Source of the DNA: Cinnamomum chago
Taxonomy: Eukaryota; Streptophyta; Magnoliopsida; Laurales; Lauraceae
DNA: 64,000 bases
Direction: 5' to 3'
Assembly (NCBI GenBank): GCA_038049695.1
Contig: CP142460.1
Span: forward strand, 33,576,001-33,640,000
Position numbers and translations under genes: made by a program
Notes under the pieces: generated by a model
What the model saw: only the letters and a program-made list of their open reading frames with translations
Told to the model about the DNA's origin: nothing
Databases searched by the model: none
Shown here: piece after piece, positions 23,961 through 36,230 of the stretch
Layout of the letters: each line of letters starts with the position of its first letter
Position numbering within the stretch: the first letter of the stretch is position 1

Positions 23961-24170
23961 AAGCAATTGCGTTCTTTGACCAAAGTGGATTTAAGAAAAG
24001 CCTTGTCCAGAGTGTGGAGGCAGCTAGACTGTTTGAGGCAAGGGTCCTCCAAACGGGTTCATTTAGTAATCCTACCCTTACCTGTGGGCTGATCTATCTA
24101 CTAAGGTTTCATAAGACCAAATTGGAAACCTATGTGTACTCTTAAAAAAAATCTCTTCAAAACAAAAAAA
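23961..24170. other. Junction zone between copia gag and the Tat-type element
   Basis: No family similarity recognised. Somewhere here the copia gag ends and the upstream leader of the Tat element begins. No LTR end, primer binding site or TSD was found, so a deletion or rearrangement is likely. Confidence 0.4.
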
Positions 24171-24600
24171 ACTTCCGTCACATTTGTGTTCGGATTTCAG
24201 AAATCTTGGTTCTCTCCTTTTCGGATTTAGTGCTCGTAGAAATGTTTGAGCCTTTATTCGGATCGGAACACCATTTGCTCTCTTTGATGAATTCAATCTT
24301 AACATTAAAAAAAAACCTCCGTCATTTTGAATTCAGATATGAGAAATCTTGGTTCTCTCCTTTCCGGATTTAGCGCTCGCATAAATGTTTGAGCCTATGT
24401 TCGGATTGGAACACCATTTGCTCTCTTTGATGAATTCAATCTTGACATTTCAAAAAAAAAAAAGTTCCCTTACTTTTGAGTTCAGATTCAAGAAACTCTG
24501 GTTCCCTCCCTTTCGGACTTAGTGCTCACAAAAATGTTTGAGCCTTGTTCGGATTGGAATACTATTTGTTCTCCTTTATGAATCCAATCTTGACCTTTCG
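24171..24600 (+). repeat. Three tandem repeats of about 146 bp
   Basis: Copies start near 24171, 24316 and 24464. Each has the order (A)n-CTTCCGTCA, TTCGGATT..AGAAATCTTGGTTCTCTCC, TTCGGATTTAG, AATGTTTGAGCC, TTCGGATTGGAACACCATTTG and AATTCAATCTTGACATTT. They lie in the presumed leader ahead of the Tat gag region. The third copy is the most diverged. Confidence 0.85.
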
Positions 24601-24961
24601 AAAAATTCTATCTCGTGTCCTTTCCAAGGATGTGATTTACAACATTTGTGCCTAGCAGTGCTAGTACACCCTTTCGAGTCTACTGTATTTGTGACTGACA
24701 CATTTGTATCTCCAACCTTATATCATCTTGCCTCGAGTGAGCCTTGCTTCTCGGTAATTTGAATTAAAGTTTACAATTGCTTCTAGCAGTCACTGGAACG
24801 CTCGCCCTGAGCCTACCATACTTGCATTTAGAACAATTGTACCCTCTATGGCTTTTTGCCCCTTTCATTTTGCTTAGGCTGGGCCATGTCCCCTCAAGCG
24901 ATTTGAAAAGACAAAACCATAGTTATTTTCCATTATGATCACCATATTCTCGTGATTACTA
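24601..24961. other. Leader of the Tat element, no gene seen
   Basis: Moderately AT-rich DNA between the tandem repeats and the first coding region. I see no primer binding site or other signal I can name. Confidence 0.4.
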
Positions 24962-26543
24962 ATGGATCTGGTCTTGTTTCAGAAATTTTTCAAACTAACA
25001 ATGGCAGCTTCATTGACCATCACTTTCGATGAGAACAAGTACCAACTCTGCTTCAAGAAAAACAAAACAAGCGCACCCACAAGCGCCCTAGCGGCTGCCC
25101 AAGCATCATCTCCCTCGACAACTTTCAAGCCTGGTCGACCTCTCTTCCCCGGACCATCGTCTTCTGGTCGTTGGGACCATTCCCACTCCCCGCAGAAGGA
25201 ACTGCACTTGCCAAGAAGCAGAAAATCACTCCTAAACATGTCGCCACTCCGACACCAAGGGCAACAATCAACAAATCTGAAGCCCGTGGCAACCCCACGA
25301 AGCCTCAACCTGCAAAACACCAGGTCTGTCCCAAGACCTGGTCCCCAAGATCTTCCCCAAAGCAAAGGAGGTCCCGAACATCTACAAAGCCGGCATACCT
25401 GGCTCCTTTCAAGGAGAACCGGTTCTACCCTCTCTCTCACATGAAAGAGGAGAAACCTATCCTCCACCAATCAAACAAATCAACTCAGCATGAGCTGGCT
25501 TGCTCCTACAAGCCCAAAATCAAGTCATGCATCACCAGCCACTGCAAGAACCTGCTAAGGCCTACACTCTTGCGAGTCGACCCTTCATCTCAATAGGGGC
25601 TGAACTCGCAAAATTCAAAGCCTCATTGCGACAGGCAAAGGACCGCGTCCGGATCCTGTCCATGCCTAACTTTAAAGAAGACAAGCTCGGTTGCTGTGCA
25701 TGGGGGACTACGTCCTTCATTGCCAAAGCACAACCAGAGCTGACCGAAGCTCAAATTGCTCGTCGTATGCGTCGCCGCGCGACATATCAATAGAAGAGAC
25801 TAGAGAAGCAAAGAACCCAGCGTTCTACCCTTCAAGTTTCTAAAAAATGGGTCGAAAAAGAAAGACCTAACCAAGTTATTGTTGTCTATATGGTTGGCAA
25901 AACAAGAAGACGCCAGAAGTCGGCAACCAAAATTCATGTCAGGCGACCGGTGACTCGCAGCGTCTCCCGGACACGGAGACATCAGGAGGATTCTCCCGCT
26001 CCTTCAAGCCAAGGACATCAGAGTAACCACTCCTCGGACTCTTCATCCAAGAGAATGAGCTCCAGCTCAGTCACCAAGATGATATCCTCATTCGACTCTC
26101 GAAGGATAAACGTTCTGGTTACAAATGCTGAGCAGCCTCCGCCGCATGATTACGTAACATCACGAATCCAGCAGTTGGAGCAAGGACAACAGAGAATTGA
26201 GGCTCCGATGGAAAACCTCCTCCTCACTTTCCAACGTCCACCGAACAATGAAACTCCTCTAAGTCATCAAGATGACGAGGAAAACAATGAATCTCGCGCC
26301 CTTACCAAAAAGGACGTTGACAATATCCTCGCCAAAGCAAAAGAAGAGGATACACTAAAGGAACATGGGATCAAGCCACCATATCCCTTATGGATGGACT
26401 TGGTTCCGTTCCCTGCAAAATCCAAACAACATACTCTCCAAACATATACTGGGAAAGGTTTAGCTAGACAGCATGTCATCCACTTTAAGATCCTGACGAG
26501 AGCAATTGCGGATCAAGATGCTCTCAAGATCCATCTCTTCTAA
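24962..26543 (+). pseudogene. Tat element ORF1/gag, N-terminal part
   Basis: The coding signal moves through three frames: 24962 to about 25180 (start near MAASLTITFDENKYQLCF), then about 25171 to 25500, then 25500-26543 with one in-frame TAG at 25791-25793. The last stretch has an Arg/Ser-rich basic region, a Ser-rich segment, and a helical stretch (YVTSRIQQLEQGQQRIE), then the conserved lead-in to the gag core (LVPFPAKSKQ...GKGLARQHVIHFK). Large Tat elements often carry an extra ORF before gag; whether the first part is such an ORF1 or part of gag cannot be settled from the broken frames. A one-base loss near 26540 ends the frame. Confidence 0.7.
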
Positions 26544-27440
26544 GTACCCTAAAAGGTACGGCCTTTGATTGGTACTCCACTCTGCTGGAGGACTCCATCC
26601 AAAATTGGGCCATGCTGGAGACACGCTTCCTCACCCACTTCAAAGGTGAAGATCACCCTGTTACTATGGCACAACTCTGCAGCCTAAAATAGGGAGAGAA
26701 TGAGTCAACATACGACTTCATTCACAAGTGGAAGGCAATGGCGTACAAGTGCTCAGATGTACTGCCACAAGTGTCATTGGTCGACATCTGCTGTAACAAC
26801 ATGAGAACAAGGATCCGTTCGATGATTATTGGCAACAAATCAAAAAACCTGGGAGAACTCCTAGAAGCAGCGATGGAGGCTTAAACTGTGATCAAAGACC
26901 TCAACAGTCAGAAATCATCAAAGAAAGAGTCGGCTACCATTACAACCTCAAAACTAAAGAAAAAGGAGGTTCTTAATGTGCAAACCAAGTTAGCTCCTCA
27001 GCAGCCAAAGAAAGCTGAAAACAAAACTGCAGGTAAGAAAGCTGAACTCTCTGAAGCCTTCAAAGAATGAGTAGAGAATAAATATCCGTTCGATGAAGAT
27101 GTTGAAGAAATTTTTGAGGCTCTCGTAGCAAATGGTAAACTCACCTTACTTGAGCCCAAAAGACCAGGAGATGTTGGCAAAATCAATGATCCTTGGTATT
27201 GTCCATACCACCAGATGGTCTCACATCCTCTCAATCAATGCTTCGTTGTGAGAGAGAAGGTCAATGAGATGTTGAAAAATGGAGTCATCACCTTTGACAA
27301 AAACTATGGATCTGCCTCCGTCAACATGGTGTCATATGGACAAACTTCCAAGTCACCAAAGGAAAAGATCACTACTTCCTTTAAGGTGATAAAAATGACT
27401 CAGACAACCCATACGGGTGCATCCCGATCTCCTAGAAGAT
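26544..27440 (+). pseudogene. Tat element gag, C-terminal core and zinc-like segment
   Basis: The gag core continues in the next frame (GTAFDWYSTLLEDSIQNW, FLTHFKGED, YDFIHKWKAMAYKC). It has stops at 26690-26692, 26882-26884 and 27068-27070, all at positions where Gln or Arg codons are expected. Further on, DPWYCPYHQMVSHPLNQCFV shows the C-x2-H-x5-H-x4-C pattern typical of Tat-lineage gag. A frameshift follows near 27420. Confidence 0.8.
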
Positions 27441-28638
27441 GAAAATTGCGAGATCGTCAAAACAAAGCCTACTGCTCAATAGCGAAGGCTAGCCAAGAGA
27501 CAACTCCGCAGGCTCAAACAGCAGGAGAAAGCTCAATCAAAGCGAGAAGTCCCTGAAAAGGCAGAGACCTATTCCACTGCTTCACTGGGGGCAACGGAAG
27601 AATCCAAGACTTCAAAGGTGGTAAGAAAATTCACCCTTAGTGATTTCATGCCAACTCATTACAGAAATGAAACTATGCAGGGGGCATCACACTCTTGCAA
27701 CTCAGTAATTGGATTCTCCATGGATGGGTACGAGTCCAGTGATACTGCCAGTGATACCGATGAGTGGGAAGAATCCCTTGAAACAGGAGAATACCTCTCC
27801 AATGAGGAATGGATTCCCGAATCTCATCTTATGCCAGTAATTTGGTATAACCCATTACAACCACAAGGATCCTGGTCTGATGATGAAGAAGACCAAGACA
27901 CTGTTCAAGAAAGTGTTGTTGATCCAACACAAGCAAACGCTCCGGTGGAACCTAACATTGATGAACCACATTGAGCAGATGACAAAGAAGATTTGGCTCC
28001 TATGCCCTATCTCGAAGATTATACAAGAATCTTGCAATGTCTTGCCATAGAGCGGGAGTAGGATCGCACCGATGAGCTTCGTCAAAATGAAAATCCAGAG
28101 CCAGAAATCCCGAAAAATTCACAGGCATCTCATTCGGTAACCCCGAAAAATGAAGAAAACTGCTGGATTGATGATCCTCTCACATCTAAAGACGAGTATG
28201 AATCTCAACAATGCGTTGCTTGCAATGCGATAGTTCCGGATGATGGTGCCTTTGAAGCTTCGTCTGCCGAGGCCTCAGATTGTCAGACTACGTCCGATAG
28301 CATGTCTTCTGGAGCTAGATCTCCTTAGGTGACTTCCACAGAGATATCATCTTCTCATCCTTCGTCTCCTGAAACTGTGACGTCAGAACCCAAGCCTCTT
28401 CCCGACTGATCATCTCGAAGAAGCTCCTTTCAATGAAGTCTTCTTCAATGAAAACCCGATCAACTGGTCTCAGATACTCGACCTCATAGACGATGTCTGG
28501 ACAGATAAACTACTCAAGGAAGAAGAGAAGTTGCTGGATGCTGTTCAGGACTTGTTCCCAGAAAATACTTCGTGCAACGCGATCACTGAGACATCTTTAG
28601 CAAATGGCAAGGATTAACCCCTTGATCCCGAGAGCTAT
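27441..28638 (+). pseudogene. Tat element acidic linker between gag and protease
   Basis: A Glu/Asp/Ser-rich region read mainly in one frame (27618-27974 is its longest open part, with DGYESSDTASDTDEWEESLE). Stops interrupt it at 27972-27974, about 28060, about 28326 and others. Its role is unknown; such linkers between gag and protease are common in large Tat elements. The solo LTR at 28639 cuts it, and the frame resumes after 31616. Confidence 0.65.
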
Positions 28639-29034
28639 TGTCACGACCCAGGAACGGATCCCGGGCCTGCGACGTTGTTTGTGTACATTAAATTTTGGAG
28701 ATATACTTTCCCAAAGGTTCCCGCGGTGAGGATTCCCAAAGACACGCGGAATCTGACTCACACGATCAAATATGCGGAAGCGTGTAGCAAAACACAACAA
28801 GATGAGCACCAATAAAATGTTTAAGTGCCATGACAAATAGTAACAAGACATAGTATCAAAGGAAGAAATTAAACTGGCATTCCCAACATAGTTCAAGTTA
28901 TAAGACTGACTCAAAGTAATTTAAGTTTAATTACAACCCAAGAGAAGCCAACAGAGGCCAATACACTTCTAAAAAATAATCCAAAAGAAACCCCAAGACA
29001 AAAGATGATGAGACTCCAGAAACCCACCCGTCGT

Positions 29035-29121
29035 CTAGATGACATCGTCGGGCTGCCACTCTCTCACAGGGGTTGGCTCACAAGCCTCCTCCGTCTCCTC
29101 AAAGGTAACGTCTCCTGCACC
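29035..29121 (-). CDS. Short conserved LTR reading frame ending in EWQPDDVI (B2)
   Basis: Counterpart of 5201-5293 in the other B copy, with a two-codon shorter acidic run and the same VREWQPDDVI ending. Of the bases that differ, several are at third positions (for instance ATC against ATT for the last Ile). Confidence 0.4.
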   Translation of the reverse strand, partial: GAGDVTFEETEEACEPTPVREWQPDDVI

Positions 29122-29978
29122 TGGGCACCAACAAACAATGGTCAAACACAACGGTTTGGCAGGTAATCAATTTAGGTGCAAGCATGAAACAATAAACGTT
29201 TTAGGAACATATAATAAATCCTTGATTTGAAATACTATAATGACTGAGATACTAAGACAAACTAGCATGAGTACTTATAATAGCATGAATAGTTACAATC
29301 CACAAAGAGCCCATCCTTTCTCTATCATTTATATGATGAAAAGAGCAAGCACGCACGACAAGCACGATATACATAATATAATAACGACACGATTTCCCAC
29401 AAAGACGGGAATTCCGGCAGCGGAACCGGACACGCACGATGTGTAATAAATACACGACCAGTCTCCAGACAGTCCACATGTTTAAGGACCCCCAGACAGT
29501 GGATCAAACTGAAAGGGTAGTCCAATCTCAGTGGTGTTACTTAATTCATGAATGCACAAAACACGCGAAACACTATCAAAACATGTCGAGATAAAAAAGG
29601 GGGAAATCACTTATCAAAACACGATGAACACAACTAGCAAGGGCATAATTAATATGCATAACACGCTTAGGAAGTGATCCCCTTTTTCTTGAAACACATC
29701 TTCAAAACGAGCTTGTACTTAACTTCAAAGCGAGTACACGATGATATTCATTATATCGAAACCAAAGTACGAATACAAAGCCTAGCAAGCTCATGCAAGG
29801 ACCTTTGGTTGATCGTTGTGCAGCCGAAGCCCAGATGTTGGAATTAAAACAGAATTGGTGCCCCAGAAGTTCAAGGACATATCGGGTTTCGAGTGCATAA
29901 TAACAGGCTAAAGGCCACTTAACATGTTCTAGTTTTTCATTCTTGCAAGGACTCTTCAAAATAGGAAATTTATCAATT

Positions 29979-30405
29979 TCGGTCACCTCGCGGTCAGGTG
30001 TCGGCTAGCCGAACTGAGGTCTGGCGGCTAGCCGCCAGCTGACCGACAAGCTGACCGCTGGAAATCCAGGTCCAACATAGCCCTCTGGAAAAGGAACCGA
30101 ACTGACTGCGGTTAGGTTACGGTTAGCCGAACTGAGACTTGGCGGTTAGCCGTAAGCTGACCGTAGAGCTGACCGCGGGAAATCCAGTCTGAATGTAGCT
30201 CTCGGGAAAAGGAACCGACAACGCGTGGTTGTCCAGCGGTTAGCCGACATGGGGTATGGCGGCTAGCCGCTTGCTAACCGTCCAGCTGACCGAGACCCAC
30301 TGTCGAAATGTCAGCTTCTGGAAAGGGAACCGCCAAGCTCGGTCAGGTCGCGGTTAACCGAAATGAGGATTTCGGCCAGCCGCCAGCCGACCGACGACTG
30401 CCCGA
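29979..30405. repeat. Palindrome cluster, CGGCTAGCCG/CGGTTAGCCG type, in B LTR
   Basis: Four units of about 110 bp, each with GGAAAAGGAACCG, one or more CGGYTAGCCG palindromes and AGCTGACCG. No TCGCTCGAGCGA motif is left here, although the other B copy has only that type. Confidence 0.85.
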
Positions 30406-31170
30406 AACTGCACGGAAAATGCAGTTCGGTTTAGATTTTCACATTTCCTTCTTCCCTTCTTCTTGTTTCTCATCCCACTTGCACTCCCTGAGCCTACATG
30501 CTCTCCAAGGGACAAAACACACATTTTCCCAATTTCAAACATTCAATCCAAGGAAAACATGATCATGAATCTTATAAACATATTTATATGCAAAATTTCT
30601 AAAACAACAATGAAGCTTAAAATACACATGCACAATGGTCCTATAGAGATTACTTGCCTTGCCCAAATGCTAAACACTCTTCTCCAAGCACTTCACTCAA
30701 GCCAATCCAAAGAACTACAAAAACCCAAGAAAACCACACAAAACTCACTCAATCTTGAAAACAAGAAACCCATTTTACCAAAAGGGTTTGTAACATGGAA
30801 AACAAGATCTTTAAGGAACTAAAAAGACTTTATGAAAAGCATGAGTTGAAGCTCTTACCTAGAGAAGGTCAAACAAGAGAGGAGGAAGAAAATGAAGAGC
30901 TTGTCCCACAAGAAACTCCAAGAAATTTGTACCAATAGAAAGCTTGCAAGGAGAGGAAGAAGATGATGGCCTTGGAATTCTATTTGGAGATCTCTAGCTA
31001 GATCATGCAAGGTGAGGAAGATGGAAAGGAAAGAGGGGTTTTTCAACCCTAGGTTAAGAAAGTTGCAGAGATTTGGTAAAGTGAATGAAAAGAGAGGGAG
31101 ATGGGGCTTAAGTGATGCTAATGGGCCCCAATTAGCTTGAACCTTGAAACGACGAAAACATGATCTTGTG

Positions 31171-31240
31171 GACCTCGAATGACTTCGACGAAGAAGGATA
31201 AAATGATCCTCAAAATATCTAATTTCCAAAAAGTATATTT
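31171..31240 (-). promoter_or_regulatory. Shared gypsy-LTR upstream block (B2 copy)
   Basis: Reverse complement of the block at 3308-3368, with ATTAGATATTTTG in place of ACTAGATATTTCG, two changes that fit C-to-T decay. Confidence 0.55.
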
Positions 31241-31621
31241 TTGACATGGTTTTGAGATCTCGAAGATTGTGTCCAGATTTGTGCATAAAAGACAATTTTA
31301 CCCTCTTTGGGCCAAAACATGGGTTTTTGGGCTTCAAACATGAATGTGCTTAACACGAAAGTTGTAACACATAGAAAAATCATTCAAATGAAATCAAGAT
31401 CACAATCACACGGAAACCGATACGATCCTCCCAAGCTTACACATGCACTCAGGCCTTCCTGAGTGTGTCTGGCTAATACTAAACGTTCTCAAAATTCCCA
31501 AAGCTATGTCCACGACTAAAGCTAATTACTTCTAACCGAACGACAACTAAACCCACTTAGGACTAAACACATACTAATCGCACACTAATCGACTTGGTCC
31601 GGGTCGGGGTCTAACAACTAT

Positions 31622-33725
31622 CTTCCAAAAGAAGACCTTTCTCTAGAAGCTCTTGAAATTGGTAGAGGTACCCGCTCTGGCCGGGATTACCACAAAAACT
31701 ACAACCAACCTTCTTCTTCTTATGTAAATCCTTCAGGAAAATAAGTTGTAAATGCCCCAAGTGGCAACAATAATGAAAATGCAGGCCCGAATGAGGCTTT
31801 CAAATACTACTTGATTGAGCACTTCAAGCACATACCTGCACGACTACACATCCTTGACTTATTACGAATGTCTCCACAAACTCGTGATAGTCTCATTTCA
31901 GAACTGGAAAGGCTGAATGCAGATGTCGACAAACATGCCCCACAAGTCCTACAAATTGAAATGGACTATAGGGTCTAAAAATAAAGTACTTCCTCAAAGG
32001 GAGAAAAAGAAGAAAACTGAGGAATCAAGCATTGAATGCCTCTTGGTTCAAAAAACAGTAAGTGCAACAATTACCTTTGATAATGATGACCTCCTGTTAG
32101 GCGAGACAAAGCACAACCGACCCCTGTACTTTATAGGGTATGTCAAAGAAAAGTAAATACACAGAGTCCAGATCGATCCAGGTTCTGCACTTAATCTCAT
32201 CTCCACTTCGGCACTCGAAGAGCTGGGCATCCCACCTAGCAAGCTGAGTCACACGTCTGTATCCATCTTTGGATACGATGGGAGCGCTCAAAGGCCTATC
32301 GGCAAAATCAAGTTCAAATTGCAAATCGGAGATCTTATCTCTGAAGTCATTATGTACGCAATAAGAACCCCTTCATGCTACAATATCCTTCGTGGACGCC
32401 CCTGGATACATGAGAATGGTGTTGTCCCTTTAACTCTACATCAGTGCATCAAGTTCATTGGGAATGACGGCTTAATACATCGAGTGTTTACAGATAAAAA
32501 GCCCTTCAAAGGCAAAGACGTCCATCTTACAGATGCTCAGATGTACAAGGATGAAGAAGAAGAAAAGGAGGAAGAAACAACACCCTTTGCAAAAAATCTC
32601 CGGAAAGCTAAAGGCAAGGCTCTTCAGCAATCATCGGAAGAAAACAAACCTTCTAACAAAATCCAAGAGAGCATTCATTCTCCCTTCGTTGTCTCCCTCA
32701 AACCTTCAAAGCCTTTGGTAATCACCACCAAAGGAAAGAAGACAAAACAAAAGACTGGGGGTAAGTTCGCTGTCTCCTTTGTGTCCATTATGCAAGACAC
32801 AAATTCGGATTCAGAGCTAGAAGACGATACATCGTCAAGCCAAGCTGATACACAACAAGTTCAGCCTGCTCTCACTCCATTGGAAAAACATGCCAATGTA
32901 GAAGACCCTACGTTTGCTTCCTTCGCCGTTCCGGCAACTTCGGCATAAGAAAAGACAATCTTCTTCCACAAATCGGAAGCCTCTTCACCAAATTCTTTGC
33001 TTGAACCTTTCCAAAATGTAGGTATGCCTCAATTATTCCTGTACAGTCCAATGGCACAAGCTATCATGAAGAAAATGGGCTACGATGCTCAGAATCCAAT
33101 CGGTTTGGGAGGTGGCCATGGTATTCTCACACCATTGGAACACACCCTAACCAAAAGTCAACTAGAGGATTGGAAACTCTCTCGTCACATAAACAAGTCT
33201 TCATACAGGTTGGGGTATGATCCTGACACTCCCATGAGACAGTTGACACAAAGGCTACAAAGTCGTTTTGCCGACCAAGCCTCTACATCTCGTGTCCATG
33301 AAGACAGCCCAGAAGAACCATCGTCTCCAAAAGAGGTACCTTACTTAGACCCAGTTTCAACAGGTGATTGGGATCATCTCATTGTCAGTCTTGAGAAGAA
33401 TACCGATCAAGAAGACCCGTGGACAAAAGCAAAGTCTTGGTCAATAAATGCCTTTGGAACTCCAGAAGGTCTTGTTAAGTTGGAAGCCTCCGAAAACAAT
33501 GTGGAGGAACCACTTTCAAACCTTCCTACAGAAGATCCTATTCAAAAGATGGACTTGGGGACACCTGATAACCCATGTCCTGTATTCATAAGTAAGAATA
33601 TAAAGGATGATGAGTTACCCGAGTATATCGCTTTTCTTCGTGAGTTCGTTAATTGTTTTGCATTGTCTTATGCTGAAATGCCTGGCTTAGACCCCAAAAT
33701 AGCAGTCCACAAACTCAATCTGTAA
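31622..33725 (+). pseudogene. Tat element protease region and linker
   Basis: After some linker, the aspartic protease is read from about 32050: HNRPLYFIGYVKEK-stop, then VQIDPGSALNLIS (active-site D-P-G-S), then NILRGRPWIHENGVVPLTLHQCIKF, which is characteristic of the Tat lineage. A TAA near 32154 sits just before the active site. The longest clean parts are 32319-32948 and 32997-33725. The latter includes a G-patch-like segment (KMGYDAQNPIGLGGGHGI) and leads into the RT N-terminus (LPEYIAFLREFVNCFALSYAEMPGLDP). The protease cuts the polyprotein in the particle. Confidence 0.8.
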
Positions 33726-34741
33726 AAAGATATCAAGCTTATCAAACAAGGCCAAAGAAGATTCCGTCCTGATGTTATGGACAAAATTGAACAAGAAGTT
33801 CAGAAACTCAAAAGCGTTGGCTTCATCCGCGAGGAATAGCATCTTGAATGGTTGGCCAACATCGTCCCCGTGACAGAAAAATGGGCAGATCAGGATCTAT
33901 ATTGACTATAGAGACCTGAATAATGCATGCCCTAAAGATGAATTTCCGCTCCCCATACCAAAGGTGATGATCGACAACACCTACGGATTTGAGCGAATGA
34001 CATTCATGGATGGTTTCTCTGGCTACAATCAGATAAAGATGCATCCTAAAGATGAAAGACACATATAATTTCGGACTCCATTTGGTGTGTATTACTACAC
34101 AGTCATGCCATTTGGTCTAAAAATTGCTGGTGCAACATATCAAAGGGCTATGATGAAAATATTCCAAGATATGTAGCACAAGATGGTCGAATGTTACGTT
34201 GATGACCTCGCCGTCAAAAGCAGAAGAAAAGAAGACCATCTCAAAGATCTTCGAGAAGTCTTCCTCTGACTTCGCAAAGACAAACTGCGGATGAATCCAC
34301 TAAAATGCTTCTTCGGTGTCTCATCGGGTAAGTTTCTTGGATTCATAGTTCGGAAAGGGGGAATAGAACTTGACACCACCAAAGTCAAGGCTATGTTAGA
34401 AATGCCATCTCCAAGAACCCTAAGAGAACTAAAAGGGCTTCATGGAAGGTTGGCATACATTCAACGGTTCATCTCCAATCTGTCAGGGAAGTGTCGTCCA
34501 TTCTCTCTCCTAACGAAGAAAGGTGTGGACTTTGTTTGGGATGCTGAATGTGGAACCACATTTCAAGACATCAAGACATACCTGACTAAACCTCCAGTGT
34601 TGGTTGCCCCCACAACTGGGAAACCATTCATCTTGTACACAAGGGCTCTCGATTACTCTTTGGGCACTTTACTGGCATAAATGACGAAGGAAAAGAAGCT
34701 GCTCTATATTACCTCAGCCGCATGTTGGTAGGTGTAGAGCA
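33726..34741 (+). pseudogene. Tat element reverse transcriptase
   Basis: Recognisable RT motifs are IDYRDLNNACPKDEFPLP, FMDGFSGYNQI, FGVYYYTVMPFGL and the catalytic CYVDDLAVKS, followed by KFLGFIVRKGGIELD and LRELKGLHGRLAYIQRFISN. Stops at 33837-33839, 34066-34068, 34174-34176, 34267-34269 and 34678-34680 all replace expected Gln or Arg codons, and there are one-base losses near 33880 and 34682. The end of RT/RNase H is cut at 34741 by a copia LTR and goes on at 36497. Confidence 0.9.
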
Positions 34742-35108
34742 TGTTAGCGATTTTGTGTTTTGCAATTTGATGGATGTATTAACATTTTAATCATTATTCG
34801 AATTCTCACACATGTATTGATTTAGAATATCTTGAAATCTTGATTTTCACATGCATTGGTTTTAAGACTTTTAGAAATCATGTTTCATGCATATTTGGTT
34901 TTAGATCTTGGATGCATTTAAATTTGAAAAGAATTTTTTTTAATCAAGCAAGCCATTGGTTTTAAAGTTTCGAATCATTTTTGGCTTTTTATGTTTCATG
35001 TTTTAAAACCCTTAGAATGATTTAAAACATGTTTTCAAGCTTGATTAAATGGCCCAAAAATTTCCACCAAAATTACTTTAAAAACACATTTTTGGGAAAA
35101 CAGGACTT

Positions 35109-35243
35109 ATACCGGCGGCCAAAACCACTTTTACCGAAGGTCTCTGGCCCCCGCTAAAAGCAGTTTTTCAAACGGCTATATTTTTTACCGTTGAGTACCC
35201 GGTCGACCATGCAAGGGTCCAGGTCGACCGGGTACTAGCCGCT
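35109..35243. repeat. Palindrome cluster, GGTCGACC type, in copia solo LTR
   Basis: CCGGCGG, GTACCCGGTCGACC and GGTCGACCGGGTAC occur within 135 bp. There are fewer copies than in the other family C LTR. Confidence 0.7.
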
Positions 35244-35897
35244 GGGCATTTTTTGGCTATAAAATGAAGTTCATTCATTTGCCAAAGTGAGATTTTTAAG
35301 CCATCCTTGAGGTGTTTGGAGACAAGGAAAAGGGGAATGAACTAAGAGAGACCAAGGGGTCATTTGGAAAGCTAAATGTTGGATTAATGAAGTTAAATCT
35401 CTAAGTAAGCTTTATCTTTCTTAATCATATGCTAGATGCTTTGTTTAAATCTTTTTTAAATGATTTTTAGCATGTTAACTATGATGTGTTGAATCCATTC
35501 TTCATTTAATATTTGATCTAAGTTGGATTGGATTCTTCACCCTTGATTTCAAACCAAGTTGTTTTAAAATCTTCTTTAATCATGCTTAGCCAAAATCTTT
35601 GATTTCTTTTATAGCATGATTCATTTACTTGGTTGAATCTTTATTTGTTGTTTTCATTCATTTAAATCTTAGTCAAATTTGTTTAGTTTTGAAGACAACA
35701 TTGCACATGCATTACATGTCTTAAGTTAATTAATGTCATACAACTTGTGAACCTTTGATTTTCATTTCATTAACAAGTTTGTATTTATACATGTGATTTG
35801 CATTTCACTTCAATCAAAATTTTTTATGTGCCTTAAACTTTTAAATGCTTTGAGCATATATTGATTGAGCTTACTTTTCAAACTTGATTGAAGTTAT

Positions 35898-35917
35898 CAC
35901 ACACACACACACACACA
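35898..35917. repeat. (CA)10 microsatellite
   Basis: An uninterrupted CA run inside the copia solo LTR, absent from the corresponding part of the other copy. Confidence 0.95.
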
Positions 35918-36069
35918 TCATGAGCATACACCTTTGCATTCATTTAGTGTTTGTGTGAGTTAGTTTTTCACTTTCATATCCGCCTAATTAAGAGGCATTG
36001 TAATTAAGCTTTAATTGTATCTCTTTGAGTGTTTGTTTAGACGCTTCTTTAAGAGAAATCTAATTATTG

Positions 36070-36230
36070 TAAAGGTTATTTCTTAGCCTAAGAAAAGCAC
36101 ATTGTAGAGGTTATTGCTTAGCCTTGGAAAAGCATCTTGTAAAGGTTATTGCTTAGCCTAGAAATGCACGTTGATAGGTTATTGCTTAGCCTAGAAAAGC
36201 ACATTGTAAAGGTTATTGCTTAGCCAATTG
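36070..36230 (+). repeat. Short tandem repeats GGTTATTGCTTAGCC in copia LTR
   Basis: Four to five units of about 35 bp, each AAAGGTTATTGCTTAGCCTAGAAAAGCACATTGT or similar in parts. The reverse-oriented copy shows the same array at about 2770-2920 and 5678-5735, split by the B solo LTR, so the B element landed in this array. Confidence 0.8.

Larger units (their letters stand above)
28639..31616 (-). mobile_element. Solo LTR, gypsy family B, minus orientation
   Basis: 2,978 bp, TGTCACGACCC...GGGTCTAACA, the reverse of the copy at 2923-5677. Flanks are GCTAT (28634-28638) and ACTAT (31617-31621), a TSD with one mismatch, consistent with an older insertion. It lies in the Tat acidic linker, and its removal restores the flanking frame. 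The promoter block is at about 31171-31240, a palindrome cluster at 29979-30405 and the conserved short frame at 29035-29121. Confidence 0.93.

Noticed and set aside
24979..25470. 163-codon minus-strand frame
   Set aside because: It is a shadow of the Tat ORF1/gag region, whose plus-strand frames are supported by context.
25890..26543. Possible cellular SR-like protein gene because of the Arg/Ser-rich start
   Set aside because: The same frame continues into a Tat-lineage gag core, so the region belongs to the element.
30855..31337. 160-codon frame MKPKNPCFGPKR..., with a 74-codon counterpart at 3202-3426
   Set aside because: The similarity between the two B LTRs is explained by the conserved upstream DNA block they cover. 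The frame lies where the promoter is expected and other families do not keep it.
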